Source: JANMQK01 sp031370485 | GTDB lineage: Bacteria > Acidobacteriota > Polarisedimenticolia > Gp22-AA2 | NCBI GenBank assembly: GCA_031370485.1 | Contig: JANMQK010000051.1 | Coordinates: forward strand, 1-6,176 | Direction of reading: 5' to 3' | Length of the DNA: 6,176 nucleotides | Shown here: in pieces, positions 1-5,719 of the stretch | How the letters are laid out: each line of letters starts with the position of its first letter | Numbering within the stretch: position 1 is the stretch's first letter | Translations under genes and position numbers: made by a program | Notes under the pieces: model-generated | What the model saw: the letters and a program-made list of their open reading frames with translations, nothing else | Database searches by the model: none | Told to the model about the DNA's origin: nothing

Positions 1-428
1 AGGGCGTACTGGTAGACCCAGCCGACACCGGTGGCGTCCGGGCCCATCTCGGTGCGCACGCCCTCCGGAAGCCGGGGGATGATCTTGCTGAGGTACTCCA
101 GCGTGCGGCTTCGGGCCCAGTAGATGTCGGTTCCGTCCTGGAAGATGACGTAGACGTAGGAGAACCCGAAATCGGAGAAGCCGCGGATCGCCTTCACCTT
201 CGGGGCGCCTAGCAGCGCGGTGATGATCGGGTAGGTGACCTGATCCTCGATGATGTCGGGGCTCCGGTCCCAGCGGGAGAAGACGATGACCTGCGTGTCG
301 GAGAGATCGGGGATGGCGTCGAGCGGCACGTTGCGGATGGCATGGACCGCGAGCACGACCAGGACGGCCGTCAGGACGAGGACGATGAACTTGTTGCGGG
401 CGGAGAACTCGATGATGCGCTCGATCAT
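1..428 (-). CDS. cusA: CusA/CzcA-type RND heavy-metal efflux pump, N-terminal part (runs off the left edge)
   Basis: Inner-membrane proton-driven pump of a tripartite Cu(I)/Ag(I) exporter. Only the first 142 codons are in the window; family members are about 1,040 residues, so most of the gene lies outside. The protein opens MIERIIEFSARNKFIVLVL, where TM1 begins (about residues 13-31), and continues into the first periplasmic porter subdomain. Blocks characteristic of the CusA branch are visible: PDLSDTQVI, QVTYPI, RGFSDFGFSYVYVIFQDGTD, YWARSRTLEYL and GPDATGVGWVYQYA. The match to E. coli CusA, as I remember it, is close throughout. The ATG at 428-426 overlaps the upstream cusB stop as ATGA, with GAGG 7 nt before it (436-439), so translational coupling is likely. 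Substrate Cu/Ag is inferred from the CusA-like blocks and from the metal-binding N-terminus of the partner adaptor; the metal-contacting methionines lie outside the window. A broader CzcA-type label (Zn/Co/Cd) is the alternative. Confidence 0.96.
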   Translation of the reverse strand, partial: MIERIIEFSARNKFIVLVLTAVLVVLAVHAIRNVPLDAIPDLSDTQVIVFSRWDRSPDIIEDQVTYPIITALLGAPKVKAIRGFSDFGFSYVYVIFQDGTDIYWARSRTLEYLSKIIPRLPEGVRTEMGPDATGVGWVYQYA

Positions 429-1864
429 CGCGGCGCCTCGCCGGCCGGCGGGGCGGCCGTCGCCTTGAGCGCCGCCTTGAGCTTCGACTCGGAGTCGATG
501 AGGAAATTCCCCGAGGTTACGACCCTCTCCCCCTCGCGCACCCCGTCGAGGATCTCGACCGCGTCCGGGAGACGAACTCCGAGGCGCACCTCGCGCGGCT
601 CGAAGTAGCCGTCCTCCCCGGCGACGAAGACGAGATCGCGGGTCCCGGTCGACAGGACGGCGCTCGCCGGGACCGCCAGCCGCATGCCGAGATCGCCGTG
701 CAATTCGACGTCGCCGTACATCTCCGGCTTCAGCGCCAGATCCGGGTTGGGGAATTCGAGCCGGATCTGGACCGTCCGGGTCGCTGCCTCGAGGGTCGGG
801 TAAACCAGCGCCACCCTGCCCTCGTAGCGCCTGCCGGGGAGGTAGGCGAGGGTCACCGTCGCGGCCTGCCCCGCCTTCACGAAGGGGAGTTCGTATTCAT
901 ACACCGAGGCGATCACCCAGACGCGCGACAGGTCGGCGATATCGAGAAGGTTCATGCCGGTCTCGATCTTCTCGCCCTGGGTCACGTGGCGCTCGAGGAC
1001 GTATCCGGAGACGGGCGACTGCAATGCGATGGTTCGCGAGGTTTCCCCGGATGCCTCAAGGCGGTCGATCTGATCGGCCGTCAGGTCGTAGAGCAGAAGG
1101 CGCTGGCGACTGCTCCTGACCAGGTCCTCCGCCCGCCGCCGGGCCTCGGGCAGAGAGCCCTCCGCCACGCGGTCGCGCGCCCTTAAGGCGAGGAGGTGCT
1201 CCTCCTGCGTCGCGAGGAGTTCCGGACTGTAGATGCGCATCAGCGGCTGTCCCTGCCGGACCCTTTCTCCCGCGGCGTTGACCTCGAGGGTCTCGACCCA
1301 GCCCGCGACCTTGGTGTGGACATGCCGCAGCCGGGTCTCGTCCGCGGTCACCCGCCCCACGGCGCGAATGGTCCGCACCAACGGGGCCCGGAGTACAGGG
1401 TCGGTGCGCACGCCGATAAGCTGCTGCTTCCTGACGGGAATCCGGACGGCGGCGTGTCCTTCGACCTCCGGCGACTCTCCCGGCTCGTCGTCGACCTCGA
1501 CCCGGACCATCTCCATCCCCATCGAATCCTTCCCGGGCCGGTCGGAGACCTCCGCGGGGTTCATCGTCGACCGGTAGATGACCCGCGCGGGGGTTGTGGG
1601 CTTTCCCGTGCCCGTTTCGTGTTCGATCGGCACCAGGCGCATCTGGCAGATGGGGCAGTCGCCGGGCCGGTCGGAGAGCATGGCGGGATGCATGGGACAG
1701 CGGTACTTTGCCGCCGCCGCATCGGCGGCTCCCGCCGCGGGGGCGGCGTCGCCGGTGCTGCGCGCCGCGCCGCGTTCGAAATACAGGTAGGCGGTCGCTG
1801 CGATCCCGATCAGGACGAGGACGGCCGCGATGAGGCCGCGGGAGCGTCTAGCGATCGGAGACAT
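425..1864 (-). CDS. cusB: CusB-type periplasmic adaptor (membrane fusion protein) with heavy-metal-binding N-terminus
   Basis: Membrane fusion protein that joins the CusA pump to the outer-membrane channel and, in characterised CusB proteins, passes metal to the pump. From the ATG at 1864 it is 479 aa. An N-terminal membrane anchor spans about residues 10-28. Next is a heavy-metal-binding domain with C56-P-M-H59 and C70-P-I-C73-x-M75, then a second, Cys-free copy (YRSTMNP ... KDSMGMEMV, about 97-121) with Met ligands, as is common in CusB. The adaptor core follows: the first lipoyl/sandwich half (VAGWVETLEV, about 185-195), a helical hairpin (about 215-280), the second lipoyl half (SPVSGYVLERHVTQGEKIETG), a beta-barrel (about 310-390) and a membrane-proximal domain ending LIDSESKLKAAL. 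A GTG three bases upstream (1867) is only 2 nt from AAGGAGG, whereas the ATG is 5 nt away, so I chose the ATG. It overlaps the end of cusC by 17 nt and the start of cusA by 4 nt. Confidence 0.95.
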   Translation of the reverse strand: MSPIARRSRGLIAAVLVLIGIAATAYLYFERGAARSTGDAAPAAGAADAAAAKYRCPMHPAMLSDRPGDCPICQMRLVPIEHETGTGKPTTPARVIYRSTMNPAEVSDRPGKDSMGMEMVRVEVDDEPGESPEVEGHAAVRIPVRKQQLIGVRTDPVLRAPLVRTIRAVGRVTADETRLRHVHTKVAGWVETLEVNAAGERVRQGQPLMRIYSPELLATQEEHLLALRARDRVAEGSLPEARRRAEDLVRSSRQRLLLYDLTADQIDRLEASGETSRTIALQSPVSGYVLERHVTQGEKIETGMNLLDIADLSRVWVIASVYEYELPFVKAGQAATVTLAYLPGRRYEGRVALVYPTLEAATRTVQIRLEFPNPDLALKPEMYGDVELHGDLGMRLAVPASAVLSTGTRDLVFVAGEDGYFEPREVRLGVRLPDAVEILDGVREGERVVTSGNFLIDSESKLKAALKATAAPPAGEAPR

Positions 1865-3152
1865 CACGTCCTCCTTCCGGCCCCGGGGCGCCCGGCACCG
1901 GGATCAGCTCGCGCGCCACGAGCGGCTCAAGCGCCGCCAGGGCCCGGACCCGATCCGCCTCCTGCGACGCGAGGTCGATCCGAGCGCCGAGCAGCGTCGT
2001 GAGGTCGCCGAGCAGATCGAGAAACGCGACCCGCCCGACGCCGTAGGAGGCCTGCGCCGACTCGAGGGCGCTCTCCGCCTGCGGGATCACGCCTTGGGCG
2101 AAAATCGTGACCAGCCGATCGGCCCTCGCGAAGCGGGAGACGATCTCGCGGACCTCGGCGCGGGTGCGAATCTGCATGGCGGCGAGATCGTGCCGCGCGG
2201 CCAGCAGGCGCGCATCGGACTGAAGCACGCCCTGCGCCTGCTTCCTGCCACGGTGGAGGGGAAGCCTCAGTCCGAACATCGCCATGACCATCGGGTCGAG
2301 GCCGTCGCGGTTCATGTAGGCGGCCGACCACAGAAAATCCGGCTTCATCTCCAGCCGCGCGAGGCGGGCACCCGCCTCGTCGCGCCGCAGGGCGGCCTCG
2401 AGCCCGGCCACCCCCGGCGATGCCAGGACGGCTGCCTGCGCCAACTCCTCCGGGTCGCCCGGCGGCGCGACCTCCGGCAGGGCGGCCGCCGGTCCGACGG
2501 GGACGTCCTCGAACCGCCCCACCAAGGCGTTCAGACGGACCGCGGCGGAGCGCCGGTCCTGCGCCACCCTGGCCTGCTCCGCCTCCAGCCTCAGAATCTC
2601 GGTCTGGGCCTTGAGCACGGTCTCTTGGATTCCTTCCCCCACCTCGTATCGGCGCCGGGCCGCTTCCGCCAGCGATCCGAGTACCAGCCGTGTCTCCTCG
2701 AGGACGGCCGCCGTCCGATCCAGGCGATAGAGGTCGGCATAGGCGCTCTTGACCTCCGCGGCGATCTCCAGCCGGGTACGTTCGAATTCACGGCCCGCGG
2801 CGTCCGCATCGGCTGCGGCCATCCGTCCCCTCAGCCCGAGCTTTCCGGGGTACGGTACCTCCTGGCGCCAGGAGAGCGCCAGTGTTGTCATGTCACTCTC
2901 GCCGAGCGTGAAGCGCGACACCCCGTCGTTCGTGTAGCTGACGGCGACCTCCGGATCGGGAGGGGTCTGGACCTGCGAAGGGACGTATCCGGATGCCGCT
3001 CGACGCGCCGCCGAGGCGAGCAGAGCCGGATTGCCCGCCTCCGCCTCGCGCAGGAGGGCGCCAAGATCGGCAGGCCGGACCTCCGGCGCCGGTTGCGCCG
3101 GAAGAGCGAACGCAAAGGACATGAAAAGAACAAGAATGCTGAAACGCTTCAT
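1848..3152 (-). CDS. cusC: CusC/TolC-family outer-membrane efflux channel
   Basis: Trimeric outer-membrane duct through which the RND complex expels metal. From the ATG at 3152 it is 434 aa, normal for the family. It opens MKRFSILVLFMSFAFALPA, a type I signal peptide with cleavage probably near residues 19-22. There is no lipobox cysteine, unlike E. coli CusC, which is a lipoprotein. Two OEP repeats are apparent (about 28-220 and 230-425), rich in long Ala/Glu/Arg helices. Visible landmarks are NPAL (41-44), the QEVPYPGKLGLRGR block (97-110) that is frequent in CusC/CzcC-like proteins, and YGVGRVAFLDLL near the end of the second repeat. The start is supported by GAGGT with 8 nt to the ATG; an upstream in-frame GTG at 3188 would place 12 charged residues before the signal peptide and is rejected. 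The end overlaps cusB by 17 nt. It lies 108 bp downstream of the small Cys-rich gene, a gap with no convincing promoter (only a weak TACATT-like -10). Confidence 0.93.
   Translation of the reverse strand: MKRFSILVLFMSFAFALPAQPAPEVRPADLGALLREAEAGNPALLASAARRAASGYVPSQVQTPPDPEVAVSYTNDGVSRFTLGESDMTTLALSWRQEVPYPGKLGLRGRMAAADADAAGREFERTRLEIAAEVKSAYADLYRLDRTAAVLEETRLVLGSLAEAARRRYEVGEGIQETVLKAQTEILRLEAEQARVAQDRRSAAVRLNALVGRFEDVPVGPAAALPEVAPPGDPEELAQAAVLASPGVAGLEAALRRDEAGARLARLEMKPDFLWSAAYMNRDGLDPMVMAMFGLRLPLHRGRKQAQGVLQSDARLLAARHDLAAMQIRTRAEVREIVSRFARADRLVTIFAQGVIPQAESALESAQASYGVGRVAFLDLLGDLTTLLGARIDLASQEADRVRALAALEPLVARELIPVPGAPGPEGGRDVSDR
1870..1876 (-). promoter_or_regulatory. Shine-Dalgarno site for cusB, inside the end of cusC
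   Basis: AAGGAGG on the minus strand, followed by ACGTG and then ATG. The 5-nt gap favours the ATG at 1864 over the GTG at 1867. The site lies within the last codons of cusC, so ribosomes finishing cusC pass over it, which supports coupled translation. Confidence 0.8.
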
Positions 3153-3260
3153 GGTGCCACCTCGACCCTGCGGGTCCCGGCCGATCACGGGCCAGGCGGG
3201 CAGTGGGTCAGCGAAATGTATCGATTCGGATGGGCGGTCGGAAGTCGGAGTGGAGGGAGT

Positions 3261-3629
3261 CTAACGCAGGATCGCGGCGTTCAGGATGTAGAGAGGCACA
3301 TGGTCGACGCTTCCAGGCTCGTGCGCGGCCCGGGAGACCCGGACGAGCACAGCGATCCTGGGTGCGGCCGCATGGGGAGATTCACAGGGTAGTGAGCCGC
3401 CGCCGTCCCGCGCCGGCTTCGTGATACCCGTTTCGAGAGCCTGGGATGGATCGGCGGCCTGCGCGGGCTGGCCGGCGCAGCAGGGCGCCACCAGCATTCC
3501 GGCGGGGCACCGGGCTGTGGAGTTGCAGCAGGGCATTGACGGGGCCTCGGCTCGCGGGCAGAAGGCGGCGGCCGTCTGCAGCGAGAGAACCGCCGCCAAG
3601 GCCAGCGCCACTGCTTTTCCCTTTGGCAT
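3261..3629 (-). CDS. Small exported Cys-rich protein at the head of the cus operon, unknown function
   Basis: 122-aa protein with a clear Sec signal peptide (MPKGKAVALALAAVLSLQ, then TAAA, cleavage near residue 22). The mature part has cysteines at 24, 34, 35, 41, 50, 51 and 82, including two CC pairs within the pattern MPCC-x5-C-x8-CC and interspersed methionines. The tail is a low-complexity linker followed by a hydrophobic C-terminus, VPLYILNAAILR. No named domain is recognised. Short Cys/Met-rich exported proteins beside Cus/Czc pumps are plausible periplasmic metal-binding or metal-chaperone proteins, but that role is inference from composition and position. It precedes cusC on the same strand with a 108-bp gap. 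I chose the ATG at 3629 because it gives a clean signal peptide. An in-frame TTG at 3665 would add 12 residues and begin upstream of the promoter -10. No Shine-Dalgarno precedes the ATG, which fits the leaderless start proposed from the promoter position. Confidence 0.72.
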   Translation of the reverse strand: MPKGKAVALALAAVLSLQTAAAFCPRAEAPSMPCCNSTARCPAGMLVAPCCAGQPAQAADPSQALETGITKPARDGGGSLPCESPHAAAPRIAVLVRVSRAAHEPGSVDHVPLYILNAAILR

Positions 3630-3635
3630 GTGGGA

Positions 3636-3665
3636 ATTATAAGCTCGCGCCCTCCCCCGGAGCAA
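3636..3665 (-). promoter_or_regulatory. Sigma-70-type promoter for the small gene and cus operon
   Basis: On the minus strand a perfect TATAAT lies at 3641-3636, preceded by TTGCTC (3665-3660, three of six matches to TTGACA) with an 18-bp spacer. Six bases (TCCCAC) separate the -10 from the ATG at 3629, so transcription would start at or within a base or two of the start codon. In such a GC-rich region a full-consensus -10 stands out. The -35 is weak, which suits a promoter that depends on an activator or is switched by an overlapping operator. Confidence 0.6.
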
Positions 3666-3677
3666 GGCCGGGGGAGG
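3651..3677. promoter_or_regulatory. Perfect 10-bp inverted repeat over the cus-side -35 (candidate operator)
   Basis: CCTCCCCCGG (3651-3660), a 7-bp centre AGCAAGG, then CCGGGGGAGG (3668-3677). The arms are exact reverse complements. The centre at 3664 is about 35 bp upstream of the predicted start of the minus-strand transcript, so a dimeric regulator bound here would contact or block the -35. No regulator gene is in the window, so the binding protein is unknown. A transcription terminator is less likely, because no T-run follows on either strand and no gene ends nearby. Confidence 0.45.
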
Positions 3678-3758
3678 ATCGCGCGGAGGGGGGGACAGAC
3701 CGGGCCGGCCGGGGGAGTTGACCCGGGGGCCCAGACGGTAGCGGCGGCGGTACCTTTC

Positions 3759-3767
3759 TGGTATCCT
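3759..3767 (+). promoter_or_regulatory. Extended -10 promoter candidate for the lipoprotein gene
   Basis: TGGTATCCT reads as TG-N-TATCCT, an extended -10 with four of six matches to TATAAT. No good -35 lies 16-18 bp upstream. A TTGACC at 3718-3723 is 38 bp away and too far to pair with it. If used, the transcript would begin near 3774 and carry a leader of about 130 nt before the lipoprotein start at 3903. Confidence 0.35.
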
Positions 3768-3810
3768 CTGCCGCCCTCGGGGAGGAGGTTGGAGGCGGAG
3801 ATGGAACGAA

Positions 3811-3831
3811 ACGGCCCCCGGAGGGGGCCGT
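3811..3831 (+). other. Strong hairpin in the presumed 5' leader of the lipoprotein mRNA
   Basis: ACGGCCCCC, loop GGA, GGGGGCCGT: a perfect 9-bp stem with a 3-nt loop, 71 bp before the lipoprotein ATG. No T-run follows on the plus strand, so it is not a standard intrinsic terminator. It could stabilise the mRNA 5' end or affect translation. It matches no riboswitch class I recognise. Confidence 0.45.
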
Positions 3832-3902
3832 GGGTTGGTGTGGCATGTGAAATCAACGAGTTTTGGCGGAAGACCCGTATCACAAGGAGGCAGAACACGA
3901 CC

Positions 3903-4508
3903 ATGAAGCGAACCTGGTCCCTCGTCATCGTTGTTGCGCTTGTTTCAGTTGTCGCGATTGCGTGCGGCCAGCCACCGCAGGAAGACGTCAAGGCTGCCCA
4001 GGCCGAGATGGAAAAGGCCCGCCAGGCCCAGGCGGACAAATGGGCACCGACCGAGTTCGGAGCGGCCGATCAGGCGATGAGCGCCGCCCAGGCTGAGATC
4101 GCGGCCCAGAACGAGAAGTGGATGAAGAACTACGACAAGGCCAAGGAGCTGCTGGCCAAGTCGAAGGAAGAGGCCTCCAAGGCGGCCGAAGCCGCGGTGG
4201 CCAACAAGGAGCAGTCGAAGAAGGATGCCGAGGCAGCGCTGGCCGCGGCCGACTCCTCTCTCCAGGCGGCGGACGCCAGCCTCAAGACGGCGCCGGTCAC
4301 CAAGGACTCCAAGGCTGACCTGCAGCTCTTCAAGAACGATCTTTCCACTCTTCACGGGACGCTGGATACCGCCCGCCAGGCGTTCTCGACCGAGGACTAC
4401 AAAAGCGCGCTGGACAGCGCCGGGTCGGTGAAGGAAAGGGCGACGGCAATCGTCGACCAGATCGCGGCCGCCAAGCAGAAGAAGGCGGCCAAGGGGATGA
4501 GGAAGTAG
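3903..4508 (+). CDS. Helical Ala/Lys-rich lipoprotein ending in Arg-Lys (DUF4398-like, possible peptidoglycan tether)
   Basis: 201-aa lipoprotein: signal peptide MKRTWSLVIVVALVSVVAIA, lipidated Cys21, then GQPPQ. Residue +2 is Gly, not Asp, so outer-membrane sorting is expected. The mature part is almost entirely helical and Ala/Lys/Glu/Gln-rich, with breaks at WAPTEF (47-52) and TAPVTKD (129-135), suggesting a bundle or coiled coil of three or more helices. The AP-x-E-F segment followed by Ala-rich helix resembles DUF4398-type lipoproteins, a tentative assignment. The C-terminus is KGMRK, ending in lysine as Braun lipoprotein does. The ATG at 3903 gives a proper signal peptide; AAGGAGG (3884-3890) lies 12 nt upstream, a rather long gap. 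An in-frame ATG at 3801 has a better spaced GGAGG but would bury the signal peptide under 34 residues. The gene heads the plus-strand envelope cluster and shares its fold region with the next gene. Function is not established. Confidence 0.88.
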   Translation: MKRTWSLVIVVALVSVVAIACGQPPQEDVKAAQAEMEKARQAQADKWAPTEFGAADQAMSAAQAEIAAQNEKWMKNYDKAKELLAKSKEEASKAAEAAVANKEQSKKDAEAALAAADSSLQAADASLKTAPVTKDSKADLQLFKNDLSTLHGTLDTARQAFSTEDYKSALDSAGSVKERATAIVDQIAAAKQKKAAKGMRK

Positions 4509-4520
4509 CCGGTTGCCTGC

Positions 4521-4553
4521 GGGACCCGGCCCGGAGAATCCGGGCCGGGTCCC
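4521..4553 (+). terminator. Perfect 15-bp hairpin after the lipoprotein gene (possible attenuating terminator)
   Basis: GGGACCCGGCCCGGA (4521-4535), loop GAA, TCCGGGCCGGGTCCC (4539-4553). The arms are exact complements. It begins 12 bp after the lipoprotein stop codon. The bases after it (ATGGTATTGG) contain no T-run, so termination may be partial or factor-assisted, or the stem may protect the upstream mRNA 3' end. Either would allow high expression of an abundant lipoprotein with lower expression of the downstream enzymes. Confidence 0.5.
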
Positions 4554-4585
4554 ATGGTATTGGCCCGCGCCATGACGCGGTCCTC

Positions 4586-5719
4586 GTGAGTCCGTCCGCC
4601 CTCGATCCCGTAACGCCACCCCGATCCGGCAGGAGTCGTCTGGCTGCTCCGGCCCTCACGGTCATGGTTGCGGCCTGCCTCTTCCTGGCGGGCTGCCGCC
4701 CGCCGCCCCAGGACCTGGTCGCGGAGACGGAGCGGGTGCTGCGCCGGGCCGGAGACGCCGCAAACCAGGCGCGTCCCCCGGAGGCTTGTGTCGCGGCGCG
4801 GGCGGCCCTCCTCCACGCGCAGGCGGAGATCAGCCTGCAGGGAAAAAGATCGGGGTTGTCACGCGACTACAGTGAAGCCGGAGCGCTGGCGGGGGAGGCG
4901 ATGCGACAGGCGCACCGCTGCGAGGAGCACGCGAGGGCGCGCGCCGAGCTGCTGCACGACCGCGCGGCGCGGCTGCTCGAGGATCTCGAGGGCTGGATCG
5001 GGAGGGCTCGCTCCCTGGCGCGCCAGGCGCCGGCGCGCGTCGAAGTCGCCAGCGAGCTTCTCAAGTCGGAGATCGCGCTCGGAGAGGCGCGCGCCAGCTT
5101 CCAGAAGGAGCAGTATGAGCGATCGGAGGAGGCCGTGACCCGCGGTCGGCTCGGGGTATCCAGGGTTATCGCCGATATCACGGCCGACCTGGAAGCGTTC
5201 CGAACCGGCCCGGGCAGGGCGATCTGGCGCCGCTGGGTCGAGGAGACCCTCGAGGACAGCGAGCGCGACAACGAGGTCGTCATCATCGTCGACAAGCTTC
5301 GCAGGCAGCTCCTGGTGATGCGCGGCCGGGAGGAGCTTGCCTCCTACGCGGTGGAGCTCGGAGCGGGAGGCATCGAGATCAAGACGCGCGCCGGGGACGA
5401 CGCCACGCCCGAAGGGCGCTACCGTGTCACCGAGGTGCGTGGTCCGGGGCGGACGCGGTTCTACCGGGCGCTGATGCTGGACTATCCCAACGCCGACGAC
5501 AGGGCCAGGTACCGCAAGCTGAAGCGGGCCGGACGGCTGCACCCGCAGCAGGGCATCGGAGGCCTGATAGAGATCCACGGCATGGGGGGCCGCGGCCAGG
5601 ACTGGACCGAGGGATGCGTGGCGCTGGAGGACGATGACATGGACGACCTCGTACCCAAGGTCAGCGTGGGAACCGCGGTGACGATCGTCGGCACGGTGCC
5701 GGACGGGGCCATCCCGTGA
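4586..5719 (+). CDS. Lipoprotein L,D-transpeptidase: helical N-terminal domain fused to a YkuD catalytic domain
   Basis: 377-aa predicted lipoprotein enzyme. YkuD enzymes use a catalytic cysteine to form 3-3 peptidoglycan cross-links or attach proteins to meso-diaminopimelate. The lipobox LAGC puts the lipidated residue at Cys37, followed by RPPPQ; +2 is Arg, so outer-membrane sorting is expected. Residues about 43-225 are helical and charged, with two cysteines (68, 112). The YkuD domain spans about 229-371: it opens NEVVIIVDKLRRQLLVMRG, has TPEG at 274-277, and carries the active-site block H331-G-M ... T341-E-G-C344, with C344 encoded at 5615-5617. The catalytic His and Cys are both present, so it looks active. 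The start is uncertain: GTG at 4586 has no clear Shine-Dalgarno and gives a 36-residue leader. An ATG at 4664 would leave only ten residues before the Cys and no positive charge, so GTG or a non-ATG codon between them is likelier. It lies 77 bp after the lipoprotein gene and overlaps the next gene as GTGA. Confidence 0.9.
   Translation: MSPSALDPVTPPRSGRSRLAAPALTVMVAACLFLAGCRPPPQDLVAETERVLRRAGDAANQARPPEACVAARAALLHAQAEISLQGKRSGLSRDYSEAGALAGEAMRQAHRCEEHARARAELLHDRAARLLEDLEGWIGRARSLARQAPARVEVASELLKSEIALGEARASFQKEQYERSEEAVTRGRLGVSRVIADITADLEAFRTGPGRAIWRRWVEETLEDSERDNEVVIIVDKLRRQLLVMRGREELASYAVELGAGGIEIKTRAGDDATPEGRYRVTEVRGPGRTRFYRALMLDYPNADDRARYRKLKRAGRLHPQQGIGGLIEIHGMGGRGQDWTEGCVALEDDDMDDLVPKVSVGTAVTIVGTVPDGAIP

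Noticed and set aside
1865..1867. GTG as the cusB start
   Set aside because: It is only 2 nt from the AAGGAGG core, while the adjoining ATG is 5 nt away and gives the same protein minus one residue.
3164..3177. Small dyad GACCC-N-GGGTC region upstream of cusC as an operator or terminator
   Set aside because: The stem is only about 5 bp and GC-rich, which is expected by chance at this base composition.
3153..3188. GTG at 3188 as the cusC start
   Set aside because: It would add a 12-residue charged Gly/Arg stretch before an otherwise standard signal peptide. GAGGT sits correctly before the ATG at 3152.
1830..3392. 520-codon open frame on the plus strand antisense to cusC
   Set aside because: It lies opposite a well-supported TolC-family gene, has Arg/Pro/Gly-rich composition typical of GC-rich shadow frames, shows no domain, and has no ribosome binding site.
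3718..3767. TTGACC (3718) paired with TATCCT (3762) as a sigma-70 promoter
   Set aside because: The gap is 38 bp, far beyond the usual 16-19 bp. Only the extended -10 is kept as a candidate.
4554..4585. Short frame MVLARAMTRSS starting at the ATG at 4554
   Set aside because: Eleven codons, no ribosome binding site (the hairpin occupies that position), and no sign that it is more than chance.
3945..4619. 224-codon minus-strand frame opposite the helical lipoprotein, rich in Leu/Gly/Arg
   Set aside because: The repetitive LLLRLGRR-like text is the mirror of Ala/Lys/Glu helix codons. The plus-strand gene has a lipobox and a ribosome binding site.
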